64,000 nucleotides of DNA from Nonlabens dokdonensis DSW-6 (GCF_000332115.1 NC_020156.1:1550001-1614000), one strand, 5' to 3'. Positions 33,840 to 44,940 are shown, counted from the first letter of the stretch. Numbers and translations: made by a program. The notes: generated by a model from the letters alone, not told the origin.

Positions 33840-35056
33840 TGAATTTTTCTTTTTACATAGCGCGACGTTACCTCGTTTCTAAAAACGGAAAAAACGCCAT
33901 TAATATCATAAATATCCTCAGTTTTATCATTACAGTGGTAGGAACTGCAGCGCTTTTTATTGTTCTTTCTGGCTTTTCAGGATTGAAAGATTTTAGCACC
34001 GAGTTTTCCAACTATTTTGATCCAGATCTTAAAGTATTACCTGTAAACGGTAAGACAGTAGAGATACCGCTTTCGCGAAAGCGAGAGCTAGAAAATATAT
34101 CTGGAATAGCGTTAGTTTGTGCTGTAATAGAAGAAAAGGCCTTCCTGAATTATGAGGAAAAAAATGACATCGCTTTTATCAAAGGTGTTCCAGAAGGTTA
34201 TGTGAATATGATAAGTACAGATTCCATTCTTTACTATGGTAGCTGGCTTTCTAAAAGTGATGCGCAAGTTGTTGCGGGCTATTCTCTAGCAGCACGATTA
34301 TCACTTACAGTTAATGATTACGGGAATTATATGCAAATAATGGTTCCTAAACCAGGAGCTAATGCGATTAATAAACTCAATCTCAACAGTTCGTTTTCAA
34401 GATTAGACGCTATTCCTGTAGGTACTTTTAGCGTTAATGAAGCGCTAGATAGCAAGTATATTTTTACGAGATTAAGTGCTGCTCGCAAGCTGCTTAATTT
34501 GAGCGACTCGACGGCAAGTGCAGTAGAGGTAAAGCTTAAAGATGGAGCAAGCCAGAAAGAAGTAAGAGCCGCAATTCATGAGGTGTTTGATGAGCCTGTG
34601 AAAATCAAAGATAAATTCCAGATGAATGATGCGTTGTATAAAATGCTTAATTCAGAAAATCTGGTGGTGTATTTGATTTTTACTTTAGTATTGATCATTG
34701 CATTATTTAATGTGGTAGGATCGATCATTATGATGATTCTAGACAAAAAGAAAAACATGAAAACCCTCTTGGATCTAGGCGCTCCAGTAGAATCTTTGCG
34801 CAAAATATTCTTTATTCAAGGAAGCTTGATGACTCTTTCTGGTGGTGTCATAGGTCTTGTTATAGGCGTAGTATTTGTTGCTTTACAAGTGCAGTACGAT
34901 TTAATTTATATCGCACCAGGAATTCCATACCCTTTTGCAATGGAACTAGTAAACGTATTTATTTCTCTAGCTACGATCGCCGTTTTGGGAGTTATAGCAA
35001 GTTATATAGGTTCTCGTAGAATTAACGACAGGTTGCTTTCTCAAGCAAAACTATGA
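33839..35056 (+). CDS. ABC transporter permease, LolC/LolE-like
   Basis: A 405-residue inner membrane protein with the four-helix FtsX/MacB layout: one N-terminal helix (about 22-45), a large periplasmic domain (about 50-265), and three C-terminal helices from about 280. The N-terminus YIARRYLVSKNGKNAINIIN and the GSIIMMILDKKKNMKTLLDLG segment are typical of lipoprotein-release permeases. The matching ATPase is not in the window. The start is GTG, overlapping the rbfA stop. A palindrome copy encodes P-L-S-R-K-R-E-L in the periplasmic domain. Confidence 0.87.
   Translation: MNFSFYIARRYLVSKNGKNAINIINILSFIITVVGTAALFIVLSGFSGLKDFSTEFSNYFDPDLKVLPVNGKTVEIPLSRKRELENISGIALVCAVIEEKAFLNYEEKNDIAFIKGVPEGYVNMISTDSILYYGSWLSKSDAQVVAGYSLAARLSLTVNDYGNYMQIMVPKPGANAINKLNLNSSFSRLDAIPVGTFSVNEALDSKYIFTRLSAARKLLNLSDSTASAVEVKLKDGASQKEVRAAIHEVFDEPVKIKDKFQMNDALYKMLNSENLVVYLIFTLVLIIALFNVVGSIIMMILDKKKNMKTLLDLGAPVESLRKIFFIQGSLMTLSGGVIGLVIGVVFVALQVQYDLIYIAPGIPYPFAMELVNVFISLATIAVLGVIASYIGSRRINDRLLSQAKL
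34068..34083. repeat. Dispersed 16-base palindrome, copy 8 (in permease gene)
   Basis: Exact copy, read in the third phase (LSRKR). Confidence 0.95.
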
Positions 35057-36033
35057 TCGCCAAATTTTTGAAGTACATCATCAAAAGCAGCAAAAACACC
35101 AGCACTGTCATCACTAGTTACCATTTTCATACGGTGTTCTTTAAAATTAGGGATTCCTTTGAAGTAGTTGGTGTAATGTCTGCGTGTTTCAAAAACACCT
35201 AGTTTTTCTCCTTTCCAGTCTATCGACATTTGTAAATGACGTCTGGCTACTTCAACACGTTCTTGCATGGTAGGTTTTGCTAGATGGGTTCCTGTTTCAA
35301 AAAAGTGCTTTACTTCTCTAAAAAACCAAGGATAACCTATGCTTGCGCGACCTATCATACAGCCATCAAGGCCGTATTCATCACGCATTTTCATAGCAAG
35401 CTCTGGAGTAGTCACGTCTCCATTTCCAAAAATAGGAATGTGTATCCGCGGATTATTTTTCACCTCTGCAATAGGAGCCCAGTTGGCATTTCCTTTATAC
35501 ATCTGTGCTCGTGTACGTCCATGAATAGAAAGTGCTTTGATACCTACATCTTGTAAACGCTCTGCTACTTCCATGATCTTAATAGAATCGTCATCCCAGC
35601 CTAAACGTGTTTTTACGGTAATAGGTAAAGAAGTATGTTTTACCATAGCCTCTGTAAGCGATACCATAAGATCGATGTCTTTAAGTATTCCTGCGCCTGC
35701 GCCACGAGAAACTACTTTTTTTACAGGACAACCAAAGTTGATGTCTATAATATCAGGCTTAGTACGCTCTACAATTTCAACAGATTGCAGCATGGAGTCT
35801 AAGTTGGCTCCAAAGATTTGAATTCCTACAGGACGTTCAGTTTCATAGATATCAAGCTTCATGGTACTTTTTGCAGCATCACGTATCAGCCCTTCACTAG
35901 AAATAAATTCGGTAAAAACAACATCGGCGCCATTTTCTTTACATAAGGTACGGAAAGGTGGATCGCTCACATCTTCCATAGGTGCAAGTAAGAGTGGGAA
36001 ATCTGGTAATTCTATGTCGCCTATTTTAACCAT
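35041..36033 (-). CDS. dusB: tRNA-dihydrouridine synthase (DusB type)
   Basis: A 330-residue FMN-dependent enzyme that reduces uridine to dihydrouridine in the D-loop of tRNAs. It has LLAPMEDVSDPPFR at the N-terminus, DINFGCPVKKVVSRGAGAG with the catalytic Cys near residue 99, VKTRLGWDD, LSIHGRTRAQMYKG, and GNGDVTTPE plus GCMIGRASIGYPWFF for FMN phosphate binding. Its 3' end overlaps that of the convergent permease gene by 16 bases. Confidence 0.95.
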   Translation of the reverse strand: MVKIGDIELPDFPLLLAPMEDVSDPPFRTLCKENGADVVFTEFISSEGLIRDAAKSTMKLDIYETERPVGIQIFGANLDSMLQSVEIVERTKPDIIDINFGCPVKKVVSRGAGAGILKDIDLMVSLTEAMVKHTSLPITVKTRLGWDDDSIKIMEVAERLQDVGIKALSIHGRTRAQMYKGNANWAPIAEVKNNPRIHIPIFGNGDVTTPELAMKMRDEYGLDGCMIGRASIGYPWFFREVKHFFETGTHLAKPTMQERVEVARRHLQMSIDWKGEKLGVFETRRHYTNYFKGIPNFKEHRMKMVTSDDSAGVFAAFDDVLQKFGDHSFA

Positions 36034-36063
36034 GTTGCAAAGGTAAGATGTGTTTGTTGATCT

Positions 36064-36079
36064 CGCTTTCGCGAAAGCG
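36064..36079. repeat. Dispersed 16-base palindrome, copy 9 (intergenic)
   Basis: Exact copy in the short gap between trhO and dusB. Confidence 0.95.
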
Positions 36080-36107
36080 GAATTATTTCAAAACTACTCT
36101 ATTAATT

Positions 36108-37142
36108 TTAACTTTTTTTGAAGGCTAGTTTTTCTGAACGGCCTTTTTTAAAGATATTATTGCTGTTGTAATGTCCAGCACGTAGAGCCTTTTGTTCTTC
36201 ATAAGGAAGCTGGATGATGTCGTTGCATTCTTCACTGCAACAGTTTTCTAGTTTTTCTTTGCATGAATCACATTGAATAAAAAGTAAATGACAAGCGTCG
36301 TTAGCACAATTAGTATGCGTGTCGCAAGGCTCACCACATTGATGACAATTTGCAATCACTTCTTCTCCTATCTTTTCTGAAAGCCTGTGGTCAAAAACAA
36401 AATTTTTACCCTTAAACTTATTTTCTAAGCCTTGCTCAGTAACTTGTCTATGGTATTCTATAATACCACCTTCTAGTTGGTAGACGTTCTCAAAGCCTTT
36501 ATGCTTGTAATAGGCACTTGCTTTTTCACAACGTATACCACCAGTACAATACATGACCAGTTTTTTGTCTTGTTTATTGTCTTTCAGTTTATCCTCTATA
36601 TAATCTAGGCTATCTCTAAAGGTATCGACATCTGGTGTCCAGGCATTTTTAAAATGACCTATTTCTGACTCGTAATGATTACGCATGTCCACAAGAACAG
36701 TGTCTGGATCTTCTATAAGATCGTTAAAAGAAGTTGCATTCACATGAATTCCCTTGTTAGTAACATCAAAAGTGGCGTCTTCTAGTCCATCAGCAACGAT
36801 TTTGTTGCGTACTTTGATTTTAAGCTTTAAAAAACTTTCATTATCATGTTCACGTGCGATGTTAAGACGTACGTTTTCTAAGAAATTGATATGATCTAGG
36901 AAGTGTTTAAATTCTTCAAAACGATCAGCAGGAATAGAAAGCTGCGCGTTGATTCCTTCATGAGCTACATAAATTCTACCTAACACATCCATGGGATGCC
37001 AGTGTAAGAATAAATGATCTCTTAATAATTGAGGGTTTCCGATGTTATGATACTGATAGAAAGAAATAGTAAGGCGCTCTTTTCCAGCCTCACGTATTAA
37101 AACACGTCTTTCTTCAGCACTTAATTTGTTATACAGTTGCAT
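36108..37142 (-). CDS. trhO: tRNA uridine 5-hydroxylase, rhodanese-like (TrhO/YceA)
   Basis: A 344-residue protein of the TrhO family, which makes 5-hydroxyuridine at the wobble position of tRNAs with oxygen. An N-terminal acylphosphatase-like domain (about 25-115; GRIYVAHEGINAQLS) precedes a rhodanese domain (about 140-245) with the active Cys in YCTGGIRCEKASAYY. A C-terminal region with many CxxC pairs (CHQCGEPC, CDSCKEKLENCC) probably binds zinc. The length fits the family. Confidence 0.93.
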   Translation of the reverse strand: MQLYNKLSAEERRVLIREAGKERLTISFYQYHNIGNPQLLRDHLFLHWHPMDVLGRIYVAHEGINAQLSIPADRFEEFKHFLDHINFLENVRLNIAREHDNESFLKLKIKVRNKIVADGLEDATFDVTNKGIHVNATSFNDLIEDPDTVLVDMRNHYESEIGHFKNAWTPDVDTFRDSLDYIEDKLKDNKQDKKLVMYCTGGIRCEKASAYYKHKGFENVYQLEGGIIEYHRQVTEQGLENKFKGKNFVFDHRLSEKIGEEVIANCHQCGEPCDTHTNCANDACHLLFIQCDSCKEKLENCCSEECNDIIQLPYEEQKALRAGHYNSNNIFKKGRSEKLAFKKS

Positions 37143-37332
37143 GCTATAAACAGTTTATGTGTTGAATATTCTGCAAAGATAGGAAGAATTACCAAATGAT
37201 AACTCTTTGTTTTTAATCGTTTTAAGATGTGTGTTTAACAATTAGTTATCATAATATTAAGATAATATTTTAATTATGCGTATTTTTTGCGCTGCAAATA
37301 ATTAAATAATTGAGAATCTAAATAATAATCTT

Positions 37333-40300
37333 ATGAAATTAAAATTACTTTTATTGAGTCTTTTATACACTTTTACGTGTTTAATAACTACTGCTCAACC
37401 TCCTAACGACACTTTTGCTGGAGCTATTCCGATTGTGATACCTACTCAAGGAGCAGCTTCACCGCAATTCACATTACCTTTTTCATCAGATGGGACCACT
37501 GATAGTGGACTAGATAATGCTGGTTGTTCTAACTCTGGTAATGATCAGTTTTTTACTTGGACGGCTACTAGTCTTTCTTTAACATTTAATTCATTGTCAC
37601 CAGGTAATCCAGGTGTTGCAGTTTATGATGGATCCATGACATTAATTTCATGTACTGATACATTTGTGTCTGGTCAAACAGTTTCAGGATGGGCGCTTAA
37701 TGATAATGTAGTAATTAAGATATTTGATTTTCAAGGTTCCAATGCGGATGTTGCATTTGACCTATTCACAATTCCTTGTCCAGCTCCTGATAATCTAGAT
37801 GTGACTCCATCAATTACCTCTGCCGACGTCACTTGGACTAATAATTCTACTTCTACAGAAACAATATTAGAGTATGGAATTAGTGGCTTTACCGCAGGTT
37901 CTGGAACTACTATAAACATATCTGGTGGACTTACAACAGCAACGATCCCTAGTTTAATGGCAAATACAGAATATGATTATATACTAACTCAGGATTGTTC
38001 TGCTACGGGAGATGGTACTTCCACGGAAGCAACTGGAAGTTTTACAACATTATGTAACCCAATAACCCCAGATTATCTGGCTGATATGTCTTTAAATGTT
38101 CCCGATTGTTGGGCTGAAGCAAATAGCGGTAACGCTGCTAGCGGGCCTTCGGATTTAGGCGCAGGTTTATGGAGTGCTTCAAATCATAATGGAACGCCGA
38201 GTAATAGAATCAATTTATTCTCTAATACTAGAAGCGACTGGATTATATCTCCAGTTTTTGATTTATCCACAGCTGCTCCAAGTGAACTTAATATTTATGT
38301 AGCACTAACAGAATCTTCTACAAGTGGAACAGGAGCTGATTTAGGCTCTGATGATAGAGTTAGCCTGTTGATGACTACCGACAATGGTGCGACATGGACA
38401 GAAATGCAAGCTTGGGTACAAGGTACTGTTCCAACGGACATTGGTGAATCTATAACGTATGACTTATCAAGTATTACTGGTAGTGTTCAATTTGCTTTTC
38501 TTGGTGATGAAGGAAGTGTAAACGATCTTGAAGACGTTTACTTTCACGTAAGTACATTTCAAGTTAGGGAAACACCAACTTGTCCAGATACTATAAATCT
38601 GACTTTATTAAGTTTTACTGATGTAGATGCTACTATAAATTTTGATAGTGGTAATGTTTCAAGTTTAGGAAATTACGAGTATTCGTTAACCACAGTTTCA
38701 GGAGCTACTCCAGCAGTTTCAGGTTCATGGACAGACGTTGCTGGAGCAAATCCTAACGTTACTTATACAATTTCAGGTTTGAGCCCAGAAACTGAATACT
38801 TTGTTCATGTTAGGGAGGTTTGTGCTGTTGGTAATGAAGGTCCTTGGTCTATTACTCCTGTAACTTTTACAACAGCTTGTTCTCCTATCGCAGCTCCATA
38901 TTTAGAAGATTTTGAAATGTTCACAACTTCAACATCTGCATTTACATCAGGAAATTGCTGGTCAGGAACGGGAGGATCTTATTTTTGGGAAACTGCTCCT
39001 GGAACTGATACTAGTTCTACGGGAACAGGTCCTGCACCATCTATTACTACCGGAAATTATTTCTTTACAGAAGCAACATCAGGTTCAATGGGAGATACAA
39101 CAGACTTAATCTCTCCATTAGTAGATTTAACAGCACTTACTGCTCCTGCACTTTCTTTCAATTACCACATGTTTGGTGAAGACATGGGAACTTTAGATGT
39201 ATTAGTTAATGGAACAACAAATGTTTGGACATTAAGTGGTGAGCAACAAATGAGCGATACTGATCCTTGGAGATTAGCAGTTGTAGATTTATCTGCTTTT
39301 GCAGGTCAAACGATATCTGTTACCTTCAGAGGAACTAAAGGCGTAGACTTTGAAAGTGATATGGCCATTGATAATGTAGATTTTGGCGAGGCACCTTCTT
39401 GTTTTCCTCCTATTAATATTGCGGTTGTAGCAACAACTTTTGATGGTGCAACTATTGACTTTACAAACAGCAATGCTTCAACAAATTCAAACTTTGAATA
39501 TGGTGCTCCTGGATTTACTCAAGGAACGGGAATTATTTTACCACAAACCACTAGTACTTTTACAGTAACTGGATTGATGAGCGCTACCACTTATGATTTC
39601 TATCTACAAAGTGATTGTGGAATGGGTGATGTAACAACTTGGGAAGGGCCTTTTAGCTTCACGACAGACTGTAATTCATTTACCGACTTTAATGAAAATT
39701 TTGATGGAGTATCTACACCTGATCTTCCAGTTTGCTGGACTTCTTTTGTTACTACTCCTGCAGGTACTACTGCTGCTGTAGTTCAAACAAATACAGCTGC
39801 AGATAATAGTCCATCTAATGGTGTAAGACTATATAGCGGTAGTTTAACAGGTAATATAGGTAGTGGAACTACTGATGAAGGAGAGACTGTATTGATTTCT
39901 CCACAACTTAGTAACCTTGCTGCTGGAACGCATAGAATTAAATTCTTTGCTGATGCAGGAACGGCTACGAGCACCTTAGAAGTAGGAACAATGACTGATC
40001 CAACTGATCCAGCAACATTTACCTTACTTGGTTCTTTTGCACCTACAACTACTCATGCTGAGTATATACAGAATTTTGATACCTATACAGGAACAGACGA
40101 GTACATAGCATTCAGACATATTTTTGCTGGTACTTTTGACACGATGTATTTAGATGATATTGTTTGGGAGCCAATTCCTTCATGTGTAGCTCCCACTGAT
40201 CTTGCTTTAGTTTCTGCTACAGATACTCAGGTGACTATTGGATGGACTAACAATGCAGGTGCTGCTGCATCTTCAGTGATTTATGGTGCACCTGGATTTG

Positions 40301-43300
40301 ACCCTTTAGTAGCTGGTACTACGGTAGCTGGTACGGGAGACATGGCAACTATCACAGGTCTGGCTGCTGAGACAGCTTATGATTTTTACGTAATTCAAGA
40401 CTGTAGTGCTACAGGAGACGGTCAGTCAAGCACTTCTGGTCCATTAAGTATCACAACACCTTGCGCAGCAATTCCAGCACCGTATTTTGTAGATTTTGAG
40501 AATTTCTCAGCAGCAACATCTGGTTTTGTAAATGACCAATGCTGGAATGAAATAAGTTCTACCATTTATGATTGGGCAATTGATGCTTCTGGCGGGACTA
40601 CCTCTAGCGATACTGGACCATCAGGTGCATTTAGTGGTTCTACTTTTATGTTTGTTGAATCAAGTAACGGAGCAGATGGAGATATTGCAACGGTACTTTC
40701 ACCAGCTATAGATCTAACTGCTTTGACAGTACCATCTTTATCATTTTATTATCATATGTATGGTAGTCAAATCACTAGTCTTGAAGTAGGAGTATCAACA
40801 GATAATGGAGCAACTTTTACGAATGAATTAACCATTACTGGTCAACAACAAATGGATAGTACAGATCCTTGGTTACAATCTATAATTGATCTTAGCGCTT
40901 ATGCAAATCAAACGGTGATTGTAAGCTTTACCACTACAAAAGGAACTGGAACTCTTGCTTTTGAAGGAGATGTTTCCATTGATGATGTGAACTTTGATGA
41001 GTTACCTGTATGTAATGACGTTACTGCTGTAACGATTGATTCTGTTACCTCCGATTCGGTTACGGTAAGTTGGACAGAAAATAGTATTCCAGCATCTACA
41101 GCTTGGGAAGTAATTGCAGTGCCAGCAGGTGATCCTGCTCCAGCGGTAGGAACAAGTAACGCAACTACCAACCCTTTTACAATTTCTTCTTTGATGGGTA
41201 TTACCTCTTATGATGTTTATGTAAGAGCAGATTGTAGTACGGCATTTGTGGGGCCAGTTGCAGCTACGACTGATTGTCCTGTTTTTGTTCCGGATACTTT
41301 TGAGGCATTTACCACCTTTGTTCCAGATTGTTGGGATGTTGCAGATGGTGGAGATCTCACTACGGGACCTACTAATCTTGGAACATCACAATGGTTTGCA
41401 GAAGAATTTGCACATGTAGGTTCAGGTAATGGAGCTGTAAATATTAATTTATATCGAGCAGTAGTATCTGACTGGATATTATCTCCTATATATGACCTTT
41501 CTGCAGGTGGCTATGAGTTGAATTTAGACGTTGCATTGACAGATTTTAACAGCACAGCTGCTGGTGTAATGGGATCTGATGATTTAGTTGCTTTAGCCTA
41601 TACTACAGATGGTACAACTTGGACCGCATTGCAAACATGGGATCTTAACAATCAACCAGCAACAGCAGGTGAGACGTATAACGACGCTCTAACAGGTATA
41701 AATAGCACAACTGTTCAATTCGGTATTTATGCAACTGACGGTGCGGTTGACGATGTTGGTATCGATTATGATTTCCATATCGATAATTTTCAAGTGAGAA
41801 CTCCACCTACTTGTCCAGATACTTCTAACCTAACTTTAGTTAGCAATACAGATGTAACAGCTACCATAAATTTTGATAGTGGTAACGCAACAAGTAATGG
41901 AGACTATGAATATTCTTTAACAACTGTTGCAGGTGCTGCACCAGCTGTAACGGGAGCATGGTCTGATGTAGCAGGTGCAACACCGAATGTAACTTATACG
42001 ATTATGGGTCTTACTGCCGAAACAGAATATTTTGTGCATGTAAGAGAAGTCTGTGCTGTAGGTGATGAAAGTGCTTGGACTTTTGTACCAATTAATTTCA
42101 CAACAGCTTGCGCACCAGTAGCTGCTCCATATACCGAAGACTTTGAAATGTTCACAACAGCTACTTCTGCATTTGCATCAGAGAACTGTTGGTCAGGAAC
42201 TGGCGGAGCATACTTCTGGGAAGCAGCTCCTGGAACAGATACAGGATCAGGTGGTACTGGACCAAACCCTTCTATAACAACAGGAAATTATTTTTACACA
42301 GAGGCATCAAGTGGTGTTACAGGCGATACAACTGACCTTGTATCTCCATTAGTTGACTTAACAGCATTAACAGCTCCAGCATTATCATTCAATTACCACA
42401 TGTTTGGTGCTGAGATAGGAACTCTAGATGTTCTAGTTAACGGTAGCGTAAATGTTTGGACATTAAGCGGTCAGCAACAAGCTGCTGATACAGATCCTTT
42501 TGAACTTGCTGTAGTTGATTTAGCAGCTTACGCTGGTCAGACCATATCAATTACATTTAGAGCCACAAGCGCAGGAATATTTGAAGGAGATATAGCTATC
42601 GATAATGTAAGCTTTGACGAGGCTCCTGCTTGTGTAAATGTAAATGGTGTTACTGTTGATTCGGTTACATCTGACTCTGCAACAATAAGCTGGTTAGAAA
42701 ATAATATTCCACCAGGAACAGCTTGGGAAGTAGTGACAGTGCCAGCAGGAGATCCTGCACCAGCCGTAGGAACAAGTAATGCTACAACAAATCCATTCAC
42801 CATTCCTGCACTTATGGCAAATACTTCTTATGATGTTTATGTAAGAGCAGATTGTAGTACTAGTTTTGCTGCACCAGTTAATTTCACAACGCTTTGTAAT
42901 ACGTTTACAGCGCCTTACACTGAAGATTTTGAAAACGCAGGAGCAACTCCTGATTGTTGGACTCTTGGTGGTGATGAAGACTGGTTGTTCAATTTATCAG
43001 GACCTAATCAAGTAGGTAATGGAGGAACTTTATCTGGCGCAACCGCTTCTGGTGGTTATTATGCCGTAGTAGATGACTCTACACCTGATGCTAGTAATGC
43101 TCAAATGGATTCTCCATTTGTAGATATCTCTACATTAGCATCTCCAGAATTAAGTTTTTATTTAATCAGTGATAATACAAGCGATACACGTCCTGTTCCT
43201 GTTAACGCAACTCTTACGGTAAGTGTTTGGGATGGTGCTGCATGGAATGTAGCAGGTACTTATAATACGGATACAGTAGGTTGGGAATTAAGAACAATAG

Positions 43301-44514
43301 ATCTTAGTGCCTTCACTTTTACTGGACCAGCCCAAGCCCGTTTTTCTGTTGCAGACTCTGGATCGTTCTATGATGATATCGCAATTGATGACGTTACTTT
43401 TGATGAGGCACTTACTTGTATCAATGTGTCAGCTATAACAGTAGATTCTACGACAGCAGACTCTATTACGGTAAGTTGGACAGAAAATAATGTGCCAGCA
43501 GCAACTGCTTGGGAAGTAGTAGCAGTGCCAGCGGGAGATCCTGCACCAGCTGTAGGAACAAGTAATGCGACAACAAATCCATTTACTATTCCTGCACTCA
43601 TGGCAAACACTTCTTATGATATTTATGTAAGAACAGATTGTAGTACGACATTTGCAGCAGCGATAACTGTTACTACAGATTGTACAGTAAACTCGGTTTA
43701 CCCTTATGTAACTGATTTCACTAACAACGTACCTAATGCATGTTGGGACGAGGCTGGATCTGGAGAGATTACCGATGGTCCTATGACAGTAGGTGCTTCT
43801 GAATGGAGAGCAAATAGATCTTATGAAGACTTTGCAGGAAATGTAACTCCTAGTAACGCGATGAACTTATATCGTAACTCAGATCGTGAGTGGTTGCTTT
43901 CTGAGCAATATGATATGACAGGTACATCAAATGATGTTCTTTCTATTGAAGTTGCTGTTACAGATTGGACTAATACTGGTGCATCTGATGCTACTGATAC
44001 GGACACTATGGGGTCAGACGATCAAGTAGATTTATTAATTACTACAGATGGTGGTACCACATGGACTTCTTTAATGACCTGGAATGCAGCAAATCAACCT
44101 GCTGTAGATGGAACTAGAGAAGACATCGATTTAAGTGCCTATACAGGTACGGTTCAATTTGCATTCTTTGCTACCGATGGAACCGTAGATGATACAGAAG
44201 ACTATGACTTCCATGTAGGAATGTTTATCATAGATGGTACCGCAGGTAATAATGATGTATTTGAAAACTCTTTAAGCTTATATCCAAATCCTGTAAATGG
44301 TGATACTGTTACTATTAGTATGAGTAATACAAATAACGCAAGTGTTCAAATAGCAATATTTAATACTTTAGGTCAACAAGTATTGACGAGATCTTATCCT
44401 CAAGCAACAAATGAAATACGTATTGATAATCTATCTAGATTATCAAAAGGTATGTACCTCATTAAAGTTACCGATGGAAAACAAGAGTCCACCCTTAAAT
44501 TTATTAAGGAATAA
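37333..44514 (+). CDS. Giant T9SS-secreted FN3/MAM-like adhesin
   Basis: A 2393-residue secreted surface protein. It has a signal peptide (to about residue 21, ending TTAQ), alternating fibronectin type III units (LMANTSYDVYVRADCS pattern) and jelly-roll MAM/LamG-like units (SPLVDLTALTAPALSFNYHMFG), and a C-terminal type A T9SS sorting domain (about 2315-2393: SLYPNPVNGD, LGQQVL, LSKGMYLIKV). A unit of about 1.3 kb at 38060-39400 recurs at 41285-42620, and an FN3 unit with AVPAGDPAPAVGTSNATTNP occurs three times. Likely role: adhesion or gliding-related coating. A terminator follows. Confidence 0.87.
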   Translation: MKLKLLLLSLLYTFTCLITTAQPPNDTFAGAIPIVIPTQGAASPQFTLPFSSDGTTDSGLDNAGCSNSGNDQFFTWTATSLSLTFNSLSPGNPGVAVYDGSMTLISCTDTFVSGQTVSGWALNDNVVIKIFDFQGSNADVAFDLFTIPCPAPDNLDVTPSITSADVTWTNNSTSTETILEYGISGFTAGSGTTINISGGLTTATIPSLMANTEYDYILTQDCSATGDGTSTEATGSFTTLCNPITPDYLADMSLNVPDCWAEANSGNAASGPSDLGAGLWSASNHNGTPSNRINLFSNTRSDWIISPVFDLSTAAPSELNIYVALTESSTSGTGADLGSDDRVSLLMTTDNGATWTEMQAWVQGTVPTDIGESITYDLSSITGSVQFAFLGDEGSVNDLEDVYFHVSTFQVRETPTCPDTINLTLLSFTDVDATINFDSGNVSSLGNYEYSLTTVSGATPAVSGSWTDVAGANPNVTYTISGLSPETEYFVHVREVCAVGNEGPWSITPVTFTTACSPIAAPYLEDFEMFTTSTSAFTSGNCWSGTGGSYFWETAPGTDTSSTGTGPAPSITTGNYFFTEATSGSMGDTTDLISPLVDLTALTAPALSFNYHMFGEDMGTLDVLVNGTTNVWTLSGEQQMSDTDPWRLAVVDLSAFAGQTISVTFRGTKGVDFESDMAIDNVDFGEAPSCFPPINIAVVATTFDGATIDFTNSNASTNSNFEYGAPGFTQGTGIILPQTTSTFTVTGLMSATTYDFYLQSDCGMGDVTTWEGPFSFTTDCNSFTDFNENFDGVSTPDLPVCWTSFVTTPAGTTAAVVQTNTAADNSPSNGVRLYSGSLTGNIGSGTTDEGETVLISPQLSNLAAGTHRIKFFADAGTATSTLEVGTMTDPTDPATFTLLGSFAPTTTHAEYIQNFDTYTGTDEYIAFRHIFAGTFDTMYLDDIVWEPIPSCVAPTDLALVSATDTQVTIGWTNNAGAAASSVIYGAPGFDPLVAGTTVAGTGDMATITGLAAETAYDFYVIQDCSATGDGQSSTSGPLSITTPCAAIPAPYFVDFENFSAATSGFVNDQCWNEISSTIYDWAIDASGGTTSSDTGPSGAFSGSTFMFVESSNGADGDIATVLSPAIDLTALTVPSLSFYYHMYGSQITSLEVGVSTDNGATFTNELTITGQQQMDSTDPWLQSIIDLSAYANQTVIVSFTTTKGTGTLAFEGDVSIDDVNFDELPVCNDVTAVTIDSVTSDSVTVSWTENSIPASTAWEVIAVPAGDPAPAVGTSNATTNPFTISSLMGITSYDVYVRADCSTAFVGPVAATTDCPVFVPDTFEAFTTFVPDCWDVADGGDLTTGPTNLGTSQWFAEEFAHVGSGNGAVNINLYRAVVSDWILSPIYDLSAGGYELNLDVALTDFNSTAAGVMGSDDLVALAYTTDGTTWTALQTWDLNNQPATAGETYNDALTGINSTTVQFGIYATDGAVDDVGIDYDFHIDNFQVRTPPTCPDTSNLTLVSNTDVTATINFDSGNATSNGDYEYSLTTVAGAAPAVTGAWSDVAGATPNVTYTIMGLTAETEYFVHVREVCAVGDESAWTFVPINFTTACAPVAAPYTEDFEMFTTATSAFASENCWSGTGGAYFWEAAPGTDTGSGGTGPNPSITTGNYFYTEASSGVTGDTTDLVSPLVDLTALTAPALSFNYHMFGAEIGTLDVLVNGSVNVWTLSGQQQAADTDPFELAVVDLAAYAGQTISITFRATSAGIFEGDIAIDNVSFDEAPACVNVNGVTVDSVTSDSATISWLENNIPPGTAWEVVTVPAGDPAPAVGTSNATTNPFTIPALMANTSYDVYVRADCSTSFAAPVNFTTLCNTFTAPYTEDFENAGATPDCWTLGGDEDWLFNLSGPNQVGNGGTLSGATASGGYYAVVDDSTPDASNAQMDSPFVDISTLASPELSFYLISDNTSDTRPVPVNATLTVSVWDGAAWNVAGTYNTDTVGWELRTIDLSAFTFTGPAQARFSVADSGSFYDDIAIDDVTFDEALTCINVSAITVDSTTADSITVSWTENNVPAATAWEVVAVPAGDPAPAVGTSNATTNPFTIPALMANTSYDIYVRTDCSTTFAAAITVTTDCTVNSVYPYVTDFTNNVPNACWDEAGSGEITDGPMTVGASEWRANRSYEDFAGNVTPSNAMNLYRNSDREWLLSEQYDMTGTSNDVLSIEVAVTDWTNTGASDATDTDTMGSDDQVDLLITTDGGTTWTSLMTWNAANQPAVDGTREDIDLSAYTGTVQFAFFATDGTVDDTEDYDFHVGMFIIDGTAGNNDVFENSLSLYPNPVNGDTVTISMSNTNNASVQIAIFNTLGQQVLTRSYPQATNEIRIDNLSRLSKGMYLIKVTDGKQESTLKFIKE

Positions 44515-44533
44515 GTAGACCAATCATTTAATT

Positions 44534-44567
44534 AAAAAGGGGAATCTTTTCAAAGATTCCCCTTTTT
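44534..44567 (+). terminator. Strong intrinsic terminator
   Basis: Stem AAAGGGGAATCTTT / AAAGATTCCCCTTT with a long T-run, 20 bases after the adhesin stop. Confidence 0.88.
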
Positions 44568-44569
44568 TT

Positions 44570-44940
44570 ATGCTGTAAAATATGGGATTATTGTGATGGT
44601 AAGAGTTCTTTTAATTTTAAACCCACAAATACTATATTATAAGTCATACTTATACCGCTTTCGCGAAAGCAAAATCTCAACATCCATTCTCAAATATTTC
44701 ATACTTTAGGGTAAAATCAAGCTTTTCAAAGACATATTCCTATAAGCTTCTATTCCTTCCTGAACTCTCTTGAGTAAAAAGTATACGGTTCAATAAATGA
44801 GATACTTGTGATTTAAATTGATTTGAACACAGCGATTAAACGATAAAAACAACCTTTTTAACAATTAATTATGTTTTTTTCTTAACAAGGTCTGAATTTG
44901 TTTTAAATTGTTCAACTACAATATTTTAAACAACCGACTT
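44570..44940. other. Intergenic region between the two adhesin genes
   Basis: 371 bases, no gene seen. It contains a 15-of-16 palindrome copy (44656-44670) and an AT-rich leader presumably with the promoter of the second adhesin; I see no perfect TAnnTTTG box. Confidence 0.5.
44656..44671. repeat. Dispersed palindrome, copy 10 (intergenic, last base differs)
   Basis: CGCTTTCGCGAAAGCA; one base off the exact 16-mer. Confidence 0.85.

Noticed and set aside
40908..43610. Three similar minus-strand frames in the first adhesin (40908-41171, 42537-42803, 43368-43610) with a shared VVALLVPTAGAGSPAG phrase
   Set aside because: They are antisense reflections of the repeated FN3 unit; likeness follows from the DNA repeat. 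No start context or family match.
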